Positions 1-7,956 of a DNA stretch of 11,632 nt are shown piece by piece. Numbering within the stretch: the first letter of the stretch is position 1; the number at the start of each line of letters is the position of its first letter. The notes beneath the pieces were generated by a model, which saw only the letters and a list, made by a program, of their open reading frames with translations, ran no database searches and had not been told where the DNA came from. Source of the stretch: an uncultured Spirochaetales bacterium (GTDB lineage: Bacteria; Spirochaetota; Spirochaetia; Sphaerochaetales; Sphaerochaetaceae); contig CAKQJZ010000061.1 of NCBI GenBank assembly GCA_934247875.1, positions 1 to 11,632 on the forward strand, in the 5' to 3' direction. The translations under genes and the position numbers were made by a program.

Positions 1-203
1 GTCTCTAATGTTTTATCTTTATATATCTTAGTAAGAGAAAGTAGGGTATTAGGCTGAGTAGCTTCAAGAAAACGTAATAGCGCATCAGGGTTAACAGCAT
101 GAAGTCTATCATACTCAGCTGCAGGACGCTCTTCATAACCTAATTCAATAAGTTTATCTATTACATATCTTTGATAAGCTTTTTCAGATAAAATAGCATT
201 CAT
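1..203 (-). CDS. hsdR: Type I restriction enzyme R subunit (HsdR), N-terminal fragment cut by the window edge
   Basis: The motor/endonuclease subunit of a type I restriction-modification system, which translocates and cleaves DNA lacking the host methylation. Only the first 67 codons are in the window. Translation from ATG at 203 gives MNAILSEKAYQRYVIDKLIE and later LHAVNPDALLRFLEATQP (about residues 35-51), a stretch typical of the N-terminal end of HsdR proteins. The ATG overlaps the hsdS stop in an ATGA junction (203-200), and a perfect AAGGAGGT ribosome binding site lies about 10 bases upstream inside the hsdS end, so translation is probably coupled to hsdS. The nuclease and helicase motifs would lie beyond position 1, so an intact enzyme cannot be confirmed. 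The family call rests on this short segment and on its place after hsdM and hsdS. Confidence 0.85.
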   Translation of the reverse strand, partial: MNAILSEKAYQRYVIDKLIELGYEERPAAEYDRLHAVNPDALLRFLEATQPNTLLSLTKIYKDKTLE

Positions 204-1435
204 ACTGTAGGTACCTCCTTTTTACCTGTAACATATTCATAAATCAATGACTTTCGATATTCAGCAAGAGTATCAAGTTGCTTCTGTTTTTTTTCGATAA
301 TGGAATCTATTTCAGAGCACATTGCATCGAGGTAAGAAGCGATTTGCTTTTGTTTGTCAAGCGAAGGAACTATAATTTTTACATTCATTACCTCACTTGA
401 ATTAATTGCGGGATAACTTACACCGGTAGAACGAGCTTCAATTTCGCAAACAAAATCATTTGATAGAAGGCTGTACATCAAGAATTGTGAATCAATATGT
501 TTAGGACGAATTACAGCAAACCCAGTTGATACTATTTGTCCATTCAAACTTTTAGGTATCTGAGAAATTGCTTTTAAATATGTTCGAACAGTAGAAATAA
601 TAACATCTCCTGTTTTTACTATTCGTCTAGCACGAGATGGAGCATCTTTAAACGTACAATGTTTATATCCAATAATACCTTTTCCATAGATAACATTACC
701 GATTTCGATATAATCAAAATCAAAGTCAGGCAAAGTATCATCTTTTAAAGTATTGTCATTACAGGTAGCGATATATTTTAAAGGAATTGTTTTAACAGCA
801 TTAAAATCGGTAATAGTAACAGCTTCTGTGATTACAGATTTGCGATACTCCTGCAAAGTTTCGATTTCTTTTTGGATATCAGCTGTAATGGAATCAATCT
901 CAGCGCATTTAGAGTCAAGAAAAGAGGCAATGCGTTTTTGTTCTGAATAGTTAGGTAATAATATTTTGCATCCTTGTAAATATTTATTATTTATTATAGG
1001 TACAACATTACTAGATGCATCAAACAATAATTGCTTTTCAGAAGCTTTAATACATAAATAAAGGTATAAAGGATATATTTTTTTATTTGGCATCAAAGCT
1101 GTAATTTGCTGATTTGAATAAGAACTTACAGTAGAAATACCCACTTTACCTATAGAAGCGATACAAACCAAAAGTGTCGATTGCGGTGGAAATAAGCTAT
1201 ACTTATTCATCTTGACACTATTTGAATCAATATACTGCGAGCTAGTATTTATAAAAAAAGAATCATTTAAATCCTGAGGTGTTATCCAAGGAATATCACC
1301 TTCATCGCTGATACCCACCTTATCTTGAGGAGTTCCCCCTGTTTTTAAAGAAGCAACATATTTTAAATTAAGGATATCCCAATCTTTAGGTATTGCTCCA
1401 ATCCAATCAACACCACTATCTTTCATTTCTCTCAT
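200..1435 (-). CDS. hsdS: Type I restriction-modification specificity subunit HsdS (two target recognition domains)
   Basis: The DNA-recognition subunit of the type I complex: it determines which bipartite sequence is methylated by HsdM and attacked by HsdR. The 411 residues show the normal two-part design. TRD1 covers about residues 15-160, opening with DSGVDWIGAIPKDW and containing TGGTP. A central conserved helical region follows at about 164-205 (EQKRIASFLD, then LQEYRKS). TRD2 covers about 215-358, and a C-terminal conserved region repeats the central one at about 361-403 (KQKQIASYLD, then LAEYRKS). The two TRDs differ from each other, as expected for a bipartite asymmetric target. The ATG at 1435 overlaps the hsdM stop (ATGA, 1435-1432) and has GGAGG six bases upstream; an in-frame ATG three codons later (MKDSG) is a weaker alternative. 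Length is normal for the family. The target sequence cannot be deduced by eye. Confidence 0.95.
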   Translation of the reverse strand: MREMKDSGVDWIGAIPKDWDILNLKYVASLKTGGTPQDKVGISDEGDIPWITPQDLNDSFFINTSSQYIDSNSVKMNKYSLFPPQSTLLVCIASIGKVGISTVSSYSNQQITALMPNKKIYPLYLYLCIKASEKQLLFDASSNVVPIINNKYLQGCKILLPNYSEQKRIASFLDSKCAEIDSITADIQKEIETLQEYRKSVITEAVTITDFNAVKTIPLKYIATCNDNTLKDDTLPDFDFDYIEIGNVIYGKGIIGYKHCTFKDAPSRARRIVKTGDVIISTVRTYLKAISQIPKSLNGQIVSTGFAVIRPKHIDSQFLMYSLLSNDFVCEIEARSTGVSYPAINSSEVMNVKIIVPSLDKQKQIASYLDAMCSEIDSIIEKKQKQLDTLAEYRKSLIYEYVTGKKEVPTV

Positions 1436-3522
1436 TCTACACCTCCAATGAGTTTGGCAATGCGTGCTGAGACTGAGTTTTCAAGTTCAATGAATTGGTT
1501 CATAAGCTCATCGCTTGGGGTAGGTGCTTGATACTTATAAAAGTAGCGAGTGAAAGGGATTTCAGCGCCAGTTTTGATTTTATTCTTGGTTAGATCTTCT
1601 TCAAAGAAAGCTTTAGCATCTGGAACGTGTGGAAGAACTTCACGAGCCATATAGTCGTCAATATCTTCGTCCAATCTGACGATTTCAGTATCTTTAGTGT
1701 CTTTATCGTAGATTATGTTTCCTTTTTTATCTCTCTGAATTTCTGCTGTCTTGTCCATAACAGATAAGCCATTAGCAATCTTTTCAATCATCTGTTTATT
1801 AAGTATGTCACTAAGTAACTTTGTGATAATTGGCATAAAGGCTTTAGGGGAGAGATAGACTTTATCTGTGATTGTATTGTTCAATCTTGATAAGATTTCA
1901 TCATACAATGGTTTTTGATCAAGCATTTCCTCGTATTTCTTCTTATCCTTTGCTTTAACTTCTGAAGGAATAGTGTTATCAATTTTATTGAGAAAAGCTT
2001 CATCATAAATACTAGACATCGCACCTGATTGCAATAGATTTTCAATACGTTCTATTGTAATTGCATATGAACGTTGTAATGGCTGCATTACTGTGTATTC
2101 ACGATAGATAAACTCAGTATTAGGGAATATCTTACAATATTCGTCCTCTTCATATGCTGTATAAAGTTCGCAGATTTTTGCTCTATCTTCTGGTAGGAAC
2201 TCGTTCTTCTTGTTACCAAGAGGTTTTCTGAGTTTATGACAAATTGATGATGCGTCAATTAGCTGTACAAAGCCTTTGCGCTCTGGTCGTTTGCATTTTG
2301 AGAGTATCCAGATATATGTTGAGATCCCTGTGTTATAGAACATATCAGTAGGTATCTGAATGATAGCTTCAATAAGATCATTCTCTAATAACCATCTTCT
2401 GATTTGTGATTCACCTGAAGATGTTCCACCAGTAAACAAAGGAGAACCATTTTCAATAATTGCAGCACGTCCAAATTCAGGATCCATTTTAGCTACAGCT
2501 GATTGGATAAACAAAAGCTGACCATCGCCACTAGATGGTAGACCAGCACCCCAGCGTCCGTTCAATCCTTTTTCAAATTCTTTTTTTACTGCATCTTCTT
2601 GTCCGACTTTTGCGTCTTTGCCACCCCAAGGAGTCCCAAATGGTGGATTTTCTAGTATGTATCTAAACTTATTGTTTGGGAAAGGATCTGTCTTGAAAGT
2701 ATCAGCATTAACAAAGTTTTCACCAGTCTGTCCCTTAATCAGCATCTCTGCAAGACCAATTGCATGAGTCTGAGGCATGAACTCAACACCAAAGAGATGA
2801 ACTAAGCAGCCGGGATTATAATGCTTGAGATAAGTAAAAGCTGTACTTAACATACCTCCAGTTCCTGCTGCCTGGTCAGCAACAGTAATAATCTTTCCAT
2901 CTTCAAAAATGTCATCAGAGCCTTCAGAGATGAGTAGGGCGATCATAGTCTTGATAATGTCACGACCAGTATAATATTGTCCTGCATCTACATTCTGATA
3001 GAAACGTCCAATAAGATTTTCAAAGATATAACCCATCTTGATTGAGTCAAACTTCTCAACGCTAAGATCAAGTTCTGAGAAAGCTTTGACAACAGGAAAC
3101 AAACATCCGTCTTTATCCATTTTATCAATGTGATCTTTTAAATTTAGGTTTGTCAAAATACCACTTACGTTGGCTGAAAATCCTTCAATATAAGCTTTGA
3201 AGTTAGCTGCAATGTTATCAGCATCATTACAAAGCTCTTTTAGAGAGAATCCTGAAACGTTATAAAATTGATAGCCAGTTAGCTTATACATGGCCTGTGC
3301 TGGATAATCTGGATACTCCTGATACTTTTCAACAACAGCAGTTTTTGTCTTTTCTAAGACACACTCAAATCTGCGCAAAATTGTCATAGGAATTATTACA
3401 TCACCGTAATGATCAGGCATATATGAACCACGAAGCTTATTGGCAATGCTCCATATAAAATTGGCTTCACTAGTAATATCAACAGGATTTTCGTCCCAAA
3501 TAAAGTTAAGTTTGTTTTCCAT
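1432..3522 (-). CDS. hsdM: Type I restriction-modification DNA methyltransferase HsdM (N6-adenine)
   Basis: The modification subunit: with HsdS it transfers a methyl group from S-adenosylmethionine to adenine N6 in the target. Residues are counted here from the upstream TTG at 3567. An N-terminal HsdM-type helical domain (FIWSIANKLRG about 38-47, then MTILRRFECVLE about 61-72) leads to SAM-binding motif I (AAGTGG, 233-238) and catalytic motif IV (NPPF, 307-310). Both active-site motifs are intact. The C-terminal part includes EIPFTRYFYKY, which is characteristic of HsdM. The frame opens at TTG 3567, directly after an in-frame TGA, and would give 711 residues. I prefer ATG 3522 (MENKLNFIWDENP, 696 residues) because homologues begin shortly before the first helix. 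Neither start has a clear Shine-Dalgarno sequence, so the start is uncertain. It is first in the hsdM-S-R operon. Confidence 0.93.
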   Translation of the reverse strand: MENKLNFIWDENPVDITSEANFIWSIANKLRGSYMPDHYGDVIIPMTILRRFECVLEKTKTAVVEKYQEYPDYPAQAMYKLTGYQFYNVSGFSLKELCNDADNIAANFKAYIEGFSANVSGILTNLNLKDHIDKMDKDGCLFPVVKAFSELDLSVEKFDSIKMGYIFENLIGRFYQNVDAGQYYTGRDIIKTMIALLISEGSDDIFEDGKIITVADQAAGTGGMLSTAFTYLKHYNPGCLVHLFGVEFMPQTHAIGLAEMLIKGQTGENFVNADTFKTDPFPNNKFRYILENPPFGTPWGGKDAKVGQEDAVKKEFEKGLNGRWGAGLPSSGDGQLLFIQSAVAKMDPEFGRAAIIENGSPLFTGGTSSGESQIRRWLLENDLIEAIIQIPTDMFYNTGISTYIWILSKCKRPERKGFVQLIDASSICHKLRKPLGNKKNEFLPEDRAKICELYTAYEEDEYCKIFPNTEFIYREYTVMQPLQRSYAITIERIENLLQSGAMSSIYDEAFLNKIDNTIPSEVKAKDKKKYEEMLDQKPLYDEILSRLNNTITDKVYLSPKAFMPIITKLLSDILNKQMIEKIANGLSVMDKTAEIQRDKKGNIIYDKDTKDTEIVRLDEDIDDYMAREVLPHVPDAKAFFEEDLTKNKIKTGAEIPFTRYFYKYQAPTPSDELMNQFIELENSVSARIAKLIGGVE

Positions 3523-3596
3523 ACTAGAAATATTAGCATGAATTGCGTTGATTCCTAAGATACTCAATCAAAATACATTGCTGATATTGATATTCT

Positions 3597-3629
3597 GAAT
3601 GTTTATTTAAATGTATATAATGTACATTC
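3597..3629. repeat. AATGT-rich nested inverted repeat over the hsd promoter
   Basis: Three copies of AATGT on the plus strand (3598, 3610, 3619) make nested inverted repeats. The inner one is AATGTA (3610-3615), seven bases, TACATT (3623-3628), a perfect 6-bp match. The outer one is GAATGT (3597-3602) with ACATTC (3624-3629). The block covers the spacer and -10 of the candidate hsd promoter. A regulator-binding site is possible, but the sequence is AT-rich and chance cannot be excluded. No C-protein-like regulator gene is seen in the window. Confidence 0.4.
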
Positions 3630-3635
3630 TGTCAA
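3607..3635 (-). promoter_or_regulatory. Candidate promoter of the hsdMSR operon
   Basis: On the minus strand TTGACA (3635-3630) is a perfect -35 match. A 17-base spacer leads to ATTTAA (3612-3607); shifting by one gives TTTAAA. The -10 is a poor match, so this is a moderate candidate. Transcription would begin near 3600, leaving a leader of about 33 bases to TTG 3567 or 78 to ATG 3522. It lies just downstream of the terminator of the preceding operon, where an independent promoter is needed. Confidence 0.45.
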
Positions 3636-3652
3636 TTAGGATTTGTTTATCC

Positions 3653-3685
3653 AATAAATAAGGCCACTCCATTTAGGAAGTGACC
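3653..3685 (-). terminator. Intrinsic terminator ending the ABC-murRQ-TPR operon
   Basis: On the minus strand GGTCACTTC (3685-3677), loop CTAAAT, then GGAGTGGCC (3670-3662) form a 9-bp stem with two G-T wobbles, followed by TTATTTATT. It begins about ten bases after the stop of the TPR gene and separates the mur operon from the hsd operon. The tail is only partly T-rich, so efficiency may be moderate. Confidence 0.75.
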
Positions 3686-3695
3686 ACTCTTTTAG

Positions 3696-4487
3696 TTATT
3701 TTGAAATATCAGGACAGCACTTTAAGAAATCTTCAACAAAGATTGTGAAAAATAAATTTTTGTAAACATAATGATTTTCCCATAATACTGTTATTGCTTC
3801 GTTTTGATCTCCAAATGAATAATAATCAGGAATTTCTAAATCCAGAAGATAACTAATTCCATTTTTAAACAAATTTAGGATATATCTATTAGCTTTATTG
3901 AGTTTTATGAGATATCCCAATGCTTCTTGCTCTTTTCCTAATGTGAAATATAAATATGCAAATGGCAATAAAAATGACGTGCTATCTTCAGGGTATTTCT
4001 TATATAGTTTTAATGCATTCTTCAAATCACCAGTCACTGCATAATTACCAATTAAAATATATCTAACACCTAGGTTATCACTTTTATTCAATTCAATAAT
4101 TCTATTACATAGTTTGATTGAATCTTCTATTTTTCCAGAAAGATTGTAAATATCAACCTTGAGTTTAAGAATATTCATATATGGACGAGTTTCAAGATAT
4201 AACCAAAACTCACCTTTATGTTTCCAAAGGTCTAATTCTGTTAGCTCATCTTCAACTTTCTTTTGAACTTCTTCGATTTTTTCTAAGGTTCTTTCAATAT
4301 TATTTTTATTTTTAACATCAAAATCGAGCATGATTAATTGAATTTGAAGATCATAATAATCAGGCATTAGTTCAATGACTTTTCTCAGCGCACGTTTTTT
4401 TACAACTTTACCACTATTATCGTCATCTATTATTTCCATGTATTCATCTATTAAACGTTCTTTTTCTTCTGGTGTCATTTCTTCCAT
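3696..4487 (-). CDS. Cytosolic TPR-like repeat protein of unknown function
   Basis: A 263-residue protein with no signal peptide or membrane segment. After an acidic N-terminal helix (residues 1-23) come helical repeats of tetratricopeptide type. The clearest units are about 102-135 (YNLSGKIEDSIKLCNRIIEL), 140-168 (VRYILIGNYAVTGDLKNALK) and 170-205 (FAYLYFTLGKEQEALGYLIK). I recognise the general architecture (WLYLETRP, then DNLGVRYIL, then a C-terminal acidic helix) as a family of small TPR proteins of unknown role, sometimes joined to SEC-C metal-binding motifs; none is seen here. TPRs usually mediate protein contacts. The ATG at 4487 is chosen because AAGGA lies about six bases upstream; the frame continues to 4550 without a better site. 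It follows murQ by 68 bases with no terminator between, so co-transcription is likely. A functional link to MurNAc use is not shown. Confidence 0.82.
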   Translation of the reverse strand: MEEMTPEEKERLIDEYMEIIDDDNSGKVVKKRALRKVIELMPDYYDLQIQLIMLDFDVKNKNNIERTLEKIEEVQKKVEDELTELDLWKHKGEFWLYLETRPYMNILKLKVDIYNLSGKIEDSIKLCNRIIELNKSDNLGVRYILIGNYAVTGDLKNALKLYKKYPEDSTSFLLPFAYLYFTLGKEQEALGYLIKLNKANRYILNLFKNGISYLLDLEIPDYYSFGDQNEAITVLWENHYVYKNLFFTIFVEDFLKCCPDISK

Positions 4488-4555
4488 AGCTATTCCTTTG
4501 TTGTCACATATTAACATAGTAATTAGGTATAAATATATAAGAAATGACAAATTGA

Positions 4556-5446
4556 TTAATAATTTTCAAGCATGCTCATTGCTAGATGAAGATTGTTGTT
4601 AGTGCTTTTAAGTATTTCATGAGCTTTGTCGCTATCAACATTGTATTTTATCATTAATACAGAAGCACTGACGCTTTTCTTGCTTAAAGGCCAGATAGTC
4701 TCTATTTCTTCATCTGAAGAGTCGACAATCTTTTTGATCAATGATTTAGCTCTGTTTTCTAGTTTTATATTAGAAGGCATAAGATTAACCATATAGTTAT
4801 CATAAACTAGGCCAAGCTTTATCATTGATACTGTCGTTAGCATATTAAGCACAAGCTTTTCAGCTGTTCCTGATTTTAGTCTTGTGCTTCCAGATATTAT
4901 CTCAGGACCAACATCGACAAATATTGGATAATCTGAATAGATGAAGCTCTTAGCTTCCTTATTGCAGCATATAGCACCAGTAACAGCGCCAAGGCCTCTT
5001 GCATAAGTCAATGCGCTTAATACGTAATTAGCATTGCCAGAAGCAGATAGACCAACAAGAACATCTTTATCTGAAAAATTTATCCTCTTTAAATCTTCTA
5101 TGCTTTTATCGCTATCTTCTGCTTTTTCTACTGGAAGACGAAGTGCTTTATCACCACCTGCAATAATTCCTACAACCATATCAGGCGATACGCCAAATGT
5201 CGGAGGGCACTCAGAAGCATCGAGAACGCCTAAACGTCCTGAAGTTCCAGCGCCTATATATACAAGTCTTCCTCCTTTTTGGAATGCTTCAACAATCTTA
5301 TCGATAAGTGGATATATGCTATCTATTGCTTTCTCAACAGCAAAAGCAACACGTTGATCTTCTCTATTCATTATTGAGCAAATCTCTTTTGTAGATTTGG
5401 TATCTATACCTTTTGAATTAATGTTTATTGCTTCTGTCTGTAACAT
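4556..5446 (-). CDS. murQ: N-acetylmuramic acid 6-phosphate etherase (MurQ)
   Basis: A cytosolic lyase that cleaves the lactyl ether of MurNAc-6-phosphate, giving GlcNAc-6-phosphate and D-lactate. This is the key step of cell-wall sugar recycling, and its product normally feeds NagA and NagB. The 296 residues match the usual length. The sugar-isomerase (SIS) fold carries the MurQ signature YIGAGTSGRLGVLDASECPP (63-82). Glu79 and Glu110 are spaced 31 residues apart, like the catalytic pair Glu83/Glu114 described in E. coli MurQ. A second SIS signature is LSASGNANYV (133-142), SGSTRLKSGTAEK lies at 185-197, and a short helical C-terminal domain fills about 245-296. All expected active-site parts look intact. 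The ATG at 5446 has AGGGG five bases upstream and lies ten bases after the regulator stop. No kinase or PTS that would make MurNAc-6-phosphate is adjacent. Confidence 0.96.
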   Translation of the reverse strand: MLQTEAININSKGIDTKSTKEICSIMNREDQRVAFAVEKAIDSIYPLIDKIVEAFQKGGRLVYIGAGTSGRLGVLDASECPPTFGVSPDMVVGIIAGGDKALRLPVEKAEDSDKSIEDLKRINFSDKDVLVGLSASGNANYVLSALTYARGLGAVTGAICCNKEAKSFIYSDYPIFVDVGPEIISGSTRLKSGTAEKLVLNMLTTVSMIKLGLVYDNYMVNLMPSNIKLENRAKSLIKKIVDSSDEEIETIWPLSKKSVSASVLMIKYNVDSDKAHEILKSTNNNLHLAMSMLENY

Positions 5447-5456
5447 ATTATCCCCT

Positions 5457-6296
5457 TTATTTAAGCTCCAATAATAAGTCTTTATAATGAGACATTATCT
5501 CATCTGGACTTTTCCCAAGTTCTTTCATAACAGCAAGATATAAAGCGTCAATCAATACAAATTGACCATAGCGAGAATAGATAGCTGTCATGCGGATTAT
5601 CTTAGATTCTGCAAGTGGAATTGAAAGCACATAATCACTTTCAGATGCAAGTCTGTTCTTCTTTCCTCCAGTTATTGCTATTATTGGACAATTCTGGCTT
5701 TTAGCTTTCTTAACAGGAAGCAGAACCTCTTTAGTAAGTCCACTATAGCTTATAGCTATAACTAAATCGTTTGGTGTACATAGCGAAGAGTTGAGAATAG
5801 CTAAGTTTGCATCGAAGTTAAAGAGAGCACGCTTTCCAAGCTTTATGAGTTTCTGTGCAAAGTCTTGTGTAGCTAAGCCTGAAGCACCTATACCAAATAA
5901 ATAAATATTCTCACTTTTAGCAATAAGCGCTGCAATCTCACTTATAGTCTGAATGCTATTAAGCTCAATTACTTCTTTGATAACCCTTTCAATATTATAT
6001 GCAAGCTTCTTCTCTATCTGATATAGGCTATCTGTAAGCTCAACATTATAATCCTGCTTCTCCTCCCCTTCTACTTTGCTTATGCTTTTAGCAATAGCAA
6101 CTTTGAATTGAGGAAAAGACATTCCGAATAATAGCTTTGAGAACCTGCTTACTGAAGAAGATGAAATAGCTGCTCTTTCTGCTAGTTCATTTATATTCAT
6201 TGTTACAACTTCCTCAGGATTGGCAATAATGAAATCTGCAAGAAGCTTATCGTTTCCAGATAGAGTTGAGTAGATTTGTTTAATTTTGTCAATCAA
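5457..6296 (-). CDS. murR: MurR/RpiR-family transcriptional regulator with SIS domain
   Basis: A DNA-binding regulator of the RpiR family. The N-terminal HTH_6 domain (about 1-77) has its recognition region at INELAERAAISSSSVSRFSK (35-54). The C-terminal SIS domain (about 127-255) carries FGIGASG (134-140) and SYSGLTKE (183-190), the loops that hold a phosphosugar. In E. coli, MurR represses murQP and responds to MurNAc-6-phosphate; lying directly before murQ makes the same effector likely, although sequence alone does not prove it. Its start is TTG at 6296: the stop of the permease gene overlaps it (TTGA), AAGGAG lies eight bases upstream, and translation opens MIDKIKQIYSTLSGNDKLLA. The weak start and overlap suggest low, coupled expression. 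The inverted repeat upstream of the operon (10154-10183) is a plausible binding site. Confidence 0.88.
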   Translation of the reverse strand: MIDKIKQIYSTLSGNDKLLADFIIANPEEVVTMNINELAERAAISSSSVSRFSKLLFGMSFPQFKVAIAKSISKVEGEEKQDYNVELTDSLYQIEKKLAYNIERVIKEVIELNSIQTISEIAALIAKSENIYLFGIGASGLATQDFAQKLIKLGKRALFNFDANLAILNSSLCTPNDLVIAISYSGLTKEVLLPVKKAKSQNCPIIAITGGKKNRLASESDYVLSIPLAESKIIRMTAIYSRYGQFVLIDALYLAVMKELGKSPDEIMSHYKDLLLELK

Positions 6297-7945
6297 AGAG
6301 CTATCTCCTTTTTACCGCTGCATTTGAAGAATATAGTGAGTGCAATGACTGTTGTAAGCAATAATATAGTAGAAAGAGCACATGCAACTCCCTCATTGCC
6401 TCTTATTACTTCTTGATAGATTGCAATCGATAATGTCTGTGTCTTCGTTGTATATAGAAGTACAGTTGCACTGAGCTCAGTTATTATACTCATCCAGCTC
6501 ATCAATGCACCAGACAAAACACCTGGTATCATAACAGGAAATGTAACCTTCCAAAAGGCCCTGGATTTATCAGCACCTAGAGAAGTTGCTGCTTCTTCTA
6601 GAGATGGATCAATCTGTCTGAGTATTGCGCTGCTGCTTCTGATTGTATAAGGCATTCTTCTTATGATATACGCAACAATCATTATCAAAGCAGATCCAGT
6701 TAGAATGATTGGTTTATGATTGAAGCCAAGAATAAGGCTAATACCCATGATTGAACCAGGAATAATATATGGAAGTGTTGTTATAGTATCCATGACACGA
6801 GTTACTTTACTTGGTCTTCTGACTGTTACATAGCTAAATAGAACACCAATTACTAGAATGAATACCATTGCAAGTATTGAATATAAGAATGTGTTGAAAA
6901 TAGCTCTGCCACATGATGAGAAAGCAAGCTGATAGCTCTTTAGTGAGAACTCATTGTAATAAATTATTCCATCAGATTTCTTGAATGACTGAATAACAAC
7001 AACCAATAAAGGAAGAGATGCTAAAAGCGCTACAATATAAACAAACAAGTGGCAAAGCACATTGTAAGTTCCTTTCTTAGTTTCAGGCTCTATAGGACGC
7101 AGAGAGCTCATCTCAATTGTTGTTCTGTCACTTACAAATTGCTGAAGTGAGAAAATGACAATAGAGAAGAATATGACAATTACGCTCATAGCTGCTGCAA
7201 ACGCATAGTCTTGATTCATCTCACCAATGAATGAGTTATAGATCAATACAGGAATTGTTCTGTAGCCTTCGCCAATAAGCATAGGAGTTCCAAAGTCACA
7301 GAATATCCTCATGAATACGAGGAACCCTGAACTTAGAATTGTTGGAAGAATCAGAGGAAGGATGATGCGTCTCATCTTCCTGCTTCTTTTGCATCCCATA
7401 CCTTCTGCACACTCAATCAAAGAAGAATCCATCTTCTTAAGTGCACCAGATACAAAGAGATACATCAAAGGAGTCATTTTAACTACAAATACAAGCAGAA
7501 TACCTGTAAAACCATAAATACCAGGAAACTTGATACCTATAGTTCTTAATGCTTTAGTGATTATACCGGCTCTTCCTAATAATATAATCCAGGAATAAGC
7601 GCCGATGAATGGAGGAGAAAGAATAGATACGATAACTATCATATCTACAATACCCTTCCCTTTTATATTAACAGTCTTCATTATGTAAGCCATAAGTGTG
7701 CCAGTAATCATAGTTATCACTGTCGCAGCTAATGTGACTTTGAAGCTGTTGAGAATAGTTACTGTATAATACTTTCTGCTGAAGAACTTCTTAAAAGCAT
7801 CAAGAGTGAACTTTCCAGTTTCACTATCAACAATGCTGTTAACGAATATCTTCGACACTGGATATATAAAGAATAATAAAAAGAAAAGTATAGAAACGAG
7901 AGTTACTACACTCCAATAGTCGAAGCGTCTGTTGCTTTTTTCCAT
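6293..7945 (-). CDS. ABC transporter permease, fused two-domain (FbpB/AfuB type)
   Basis: Inner-membrane channel of a binding-protein-dependent importer. The 550 residues contain two permease domains joined in one chain, about 12 predicted membrane segments, as in the FbpB/AfuB/iron(III)-type group. Each half has a cytoplasmic EAA loop for contact with the ATPase: ECAEGMGCKRSRKMRRIILP (178-197) and EEAATSLGADKSRAFWKVTF (450-469). The first is somewhat diverged, the second close to consensus. A hydrophobic segment at about 12-31 starts the chain, and a hydrophilic linker (about 270-295) separates the halves. The ATG at 7945 follows GGGGGC six bases upstream, with only 11 bases after the ATPase gene. 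Related permeases carry ferric iron, hexose phosphates or aminoethylphosphonate. The substrate is not readable from the permease; the murR-murQ context points to a MurNAc-type compound. The final codons hold the murR ribosome binding site. Confidence 0.93.
   Translation of the reverse strand: MEKSNRRFDYWSVVTLVSILFFLLFFIYPVSKIFVNSIVDSETGKFTLDAFKKFFSRKYYTVTILNSFKVTLAATVITMITGTLMAYIMKTVNIKGKGIVDMIVIVSILSPPFIGAYSWIILLGRAGIITKALRTIGIKFPGIYGFTGILLVFVVKMTPLMYLFVSGALKKMDSSLIECAEGMGCKRSRKMRRIILPLILPTILSSGFLVFMRIFCDFGTPMLIGEGYRTIPVLIYNSFIGEMNQDYAFAAAMSVIVIFFSIVIFSLQQFVSDRTTIEMSSLRPIEPETKKGTYNVLCHLFVYIVALLASLPLLVVVIQSFKKSDGIIYYNEFSLKSYQLAFSSCGRAIFNTFLYSILAMVFILVIGVLFSYVTVRRPSKVTRVMDTITTLPYIIPGSIMGISLILGFNHKPIILTGSALIMIVAYIIRRMPYTIRSSSAILRQIDPSLEEAATSLGADKSRAFWKVTFPVMIPGVLSGALMSWMSIITELSATVLLYTTKTQTLSIAIYQEVIRGNEGVACALSTILLLTTVIALTIFFKCSGKKEIAL
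6294..6310 (-). promoter_or_regulatory. Ribosome binding site deciding the TTG start of murR
   Basis: AAGGAG (6310-6305) lies inside the last codons of the permease gene, eight bases before TTG (6296-6294). The TTG shares its last two bases with the permease TGA. No ATG occurs near it in frame, so this site fixes the regulator start and implies translational coupling. Confidence 0.75.
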
Positions 7946-7956
7946 CTAAACGCCCC

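Noticed and set aside
200..1435. Invertible or shuffling hsdS locus
   Set aside because: Only one hsdS is present, and I saw no partial second specificity gene, recombinase or inverted repeats flanking the TRDs.
5034..5357. Open frame on the plus strand inside murQ
   Set aside because: It is fully antisense to a gene with intact catalytic residues, has no recognisable domain, and its composition follows the opposite-strand codons.
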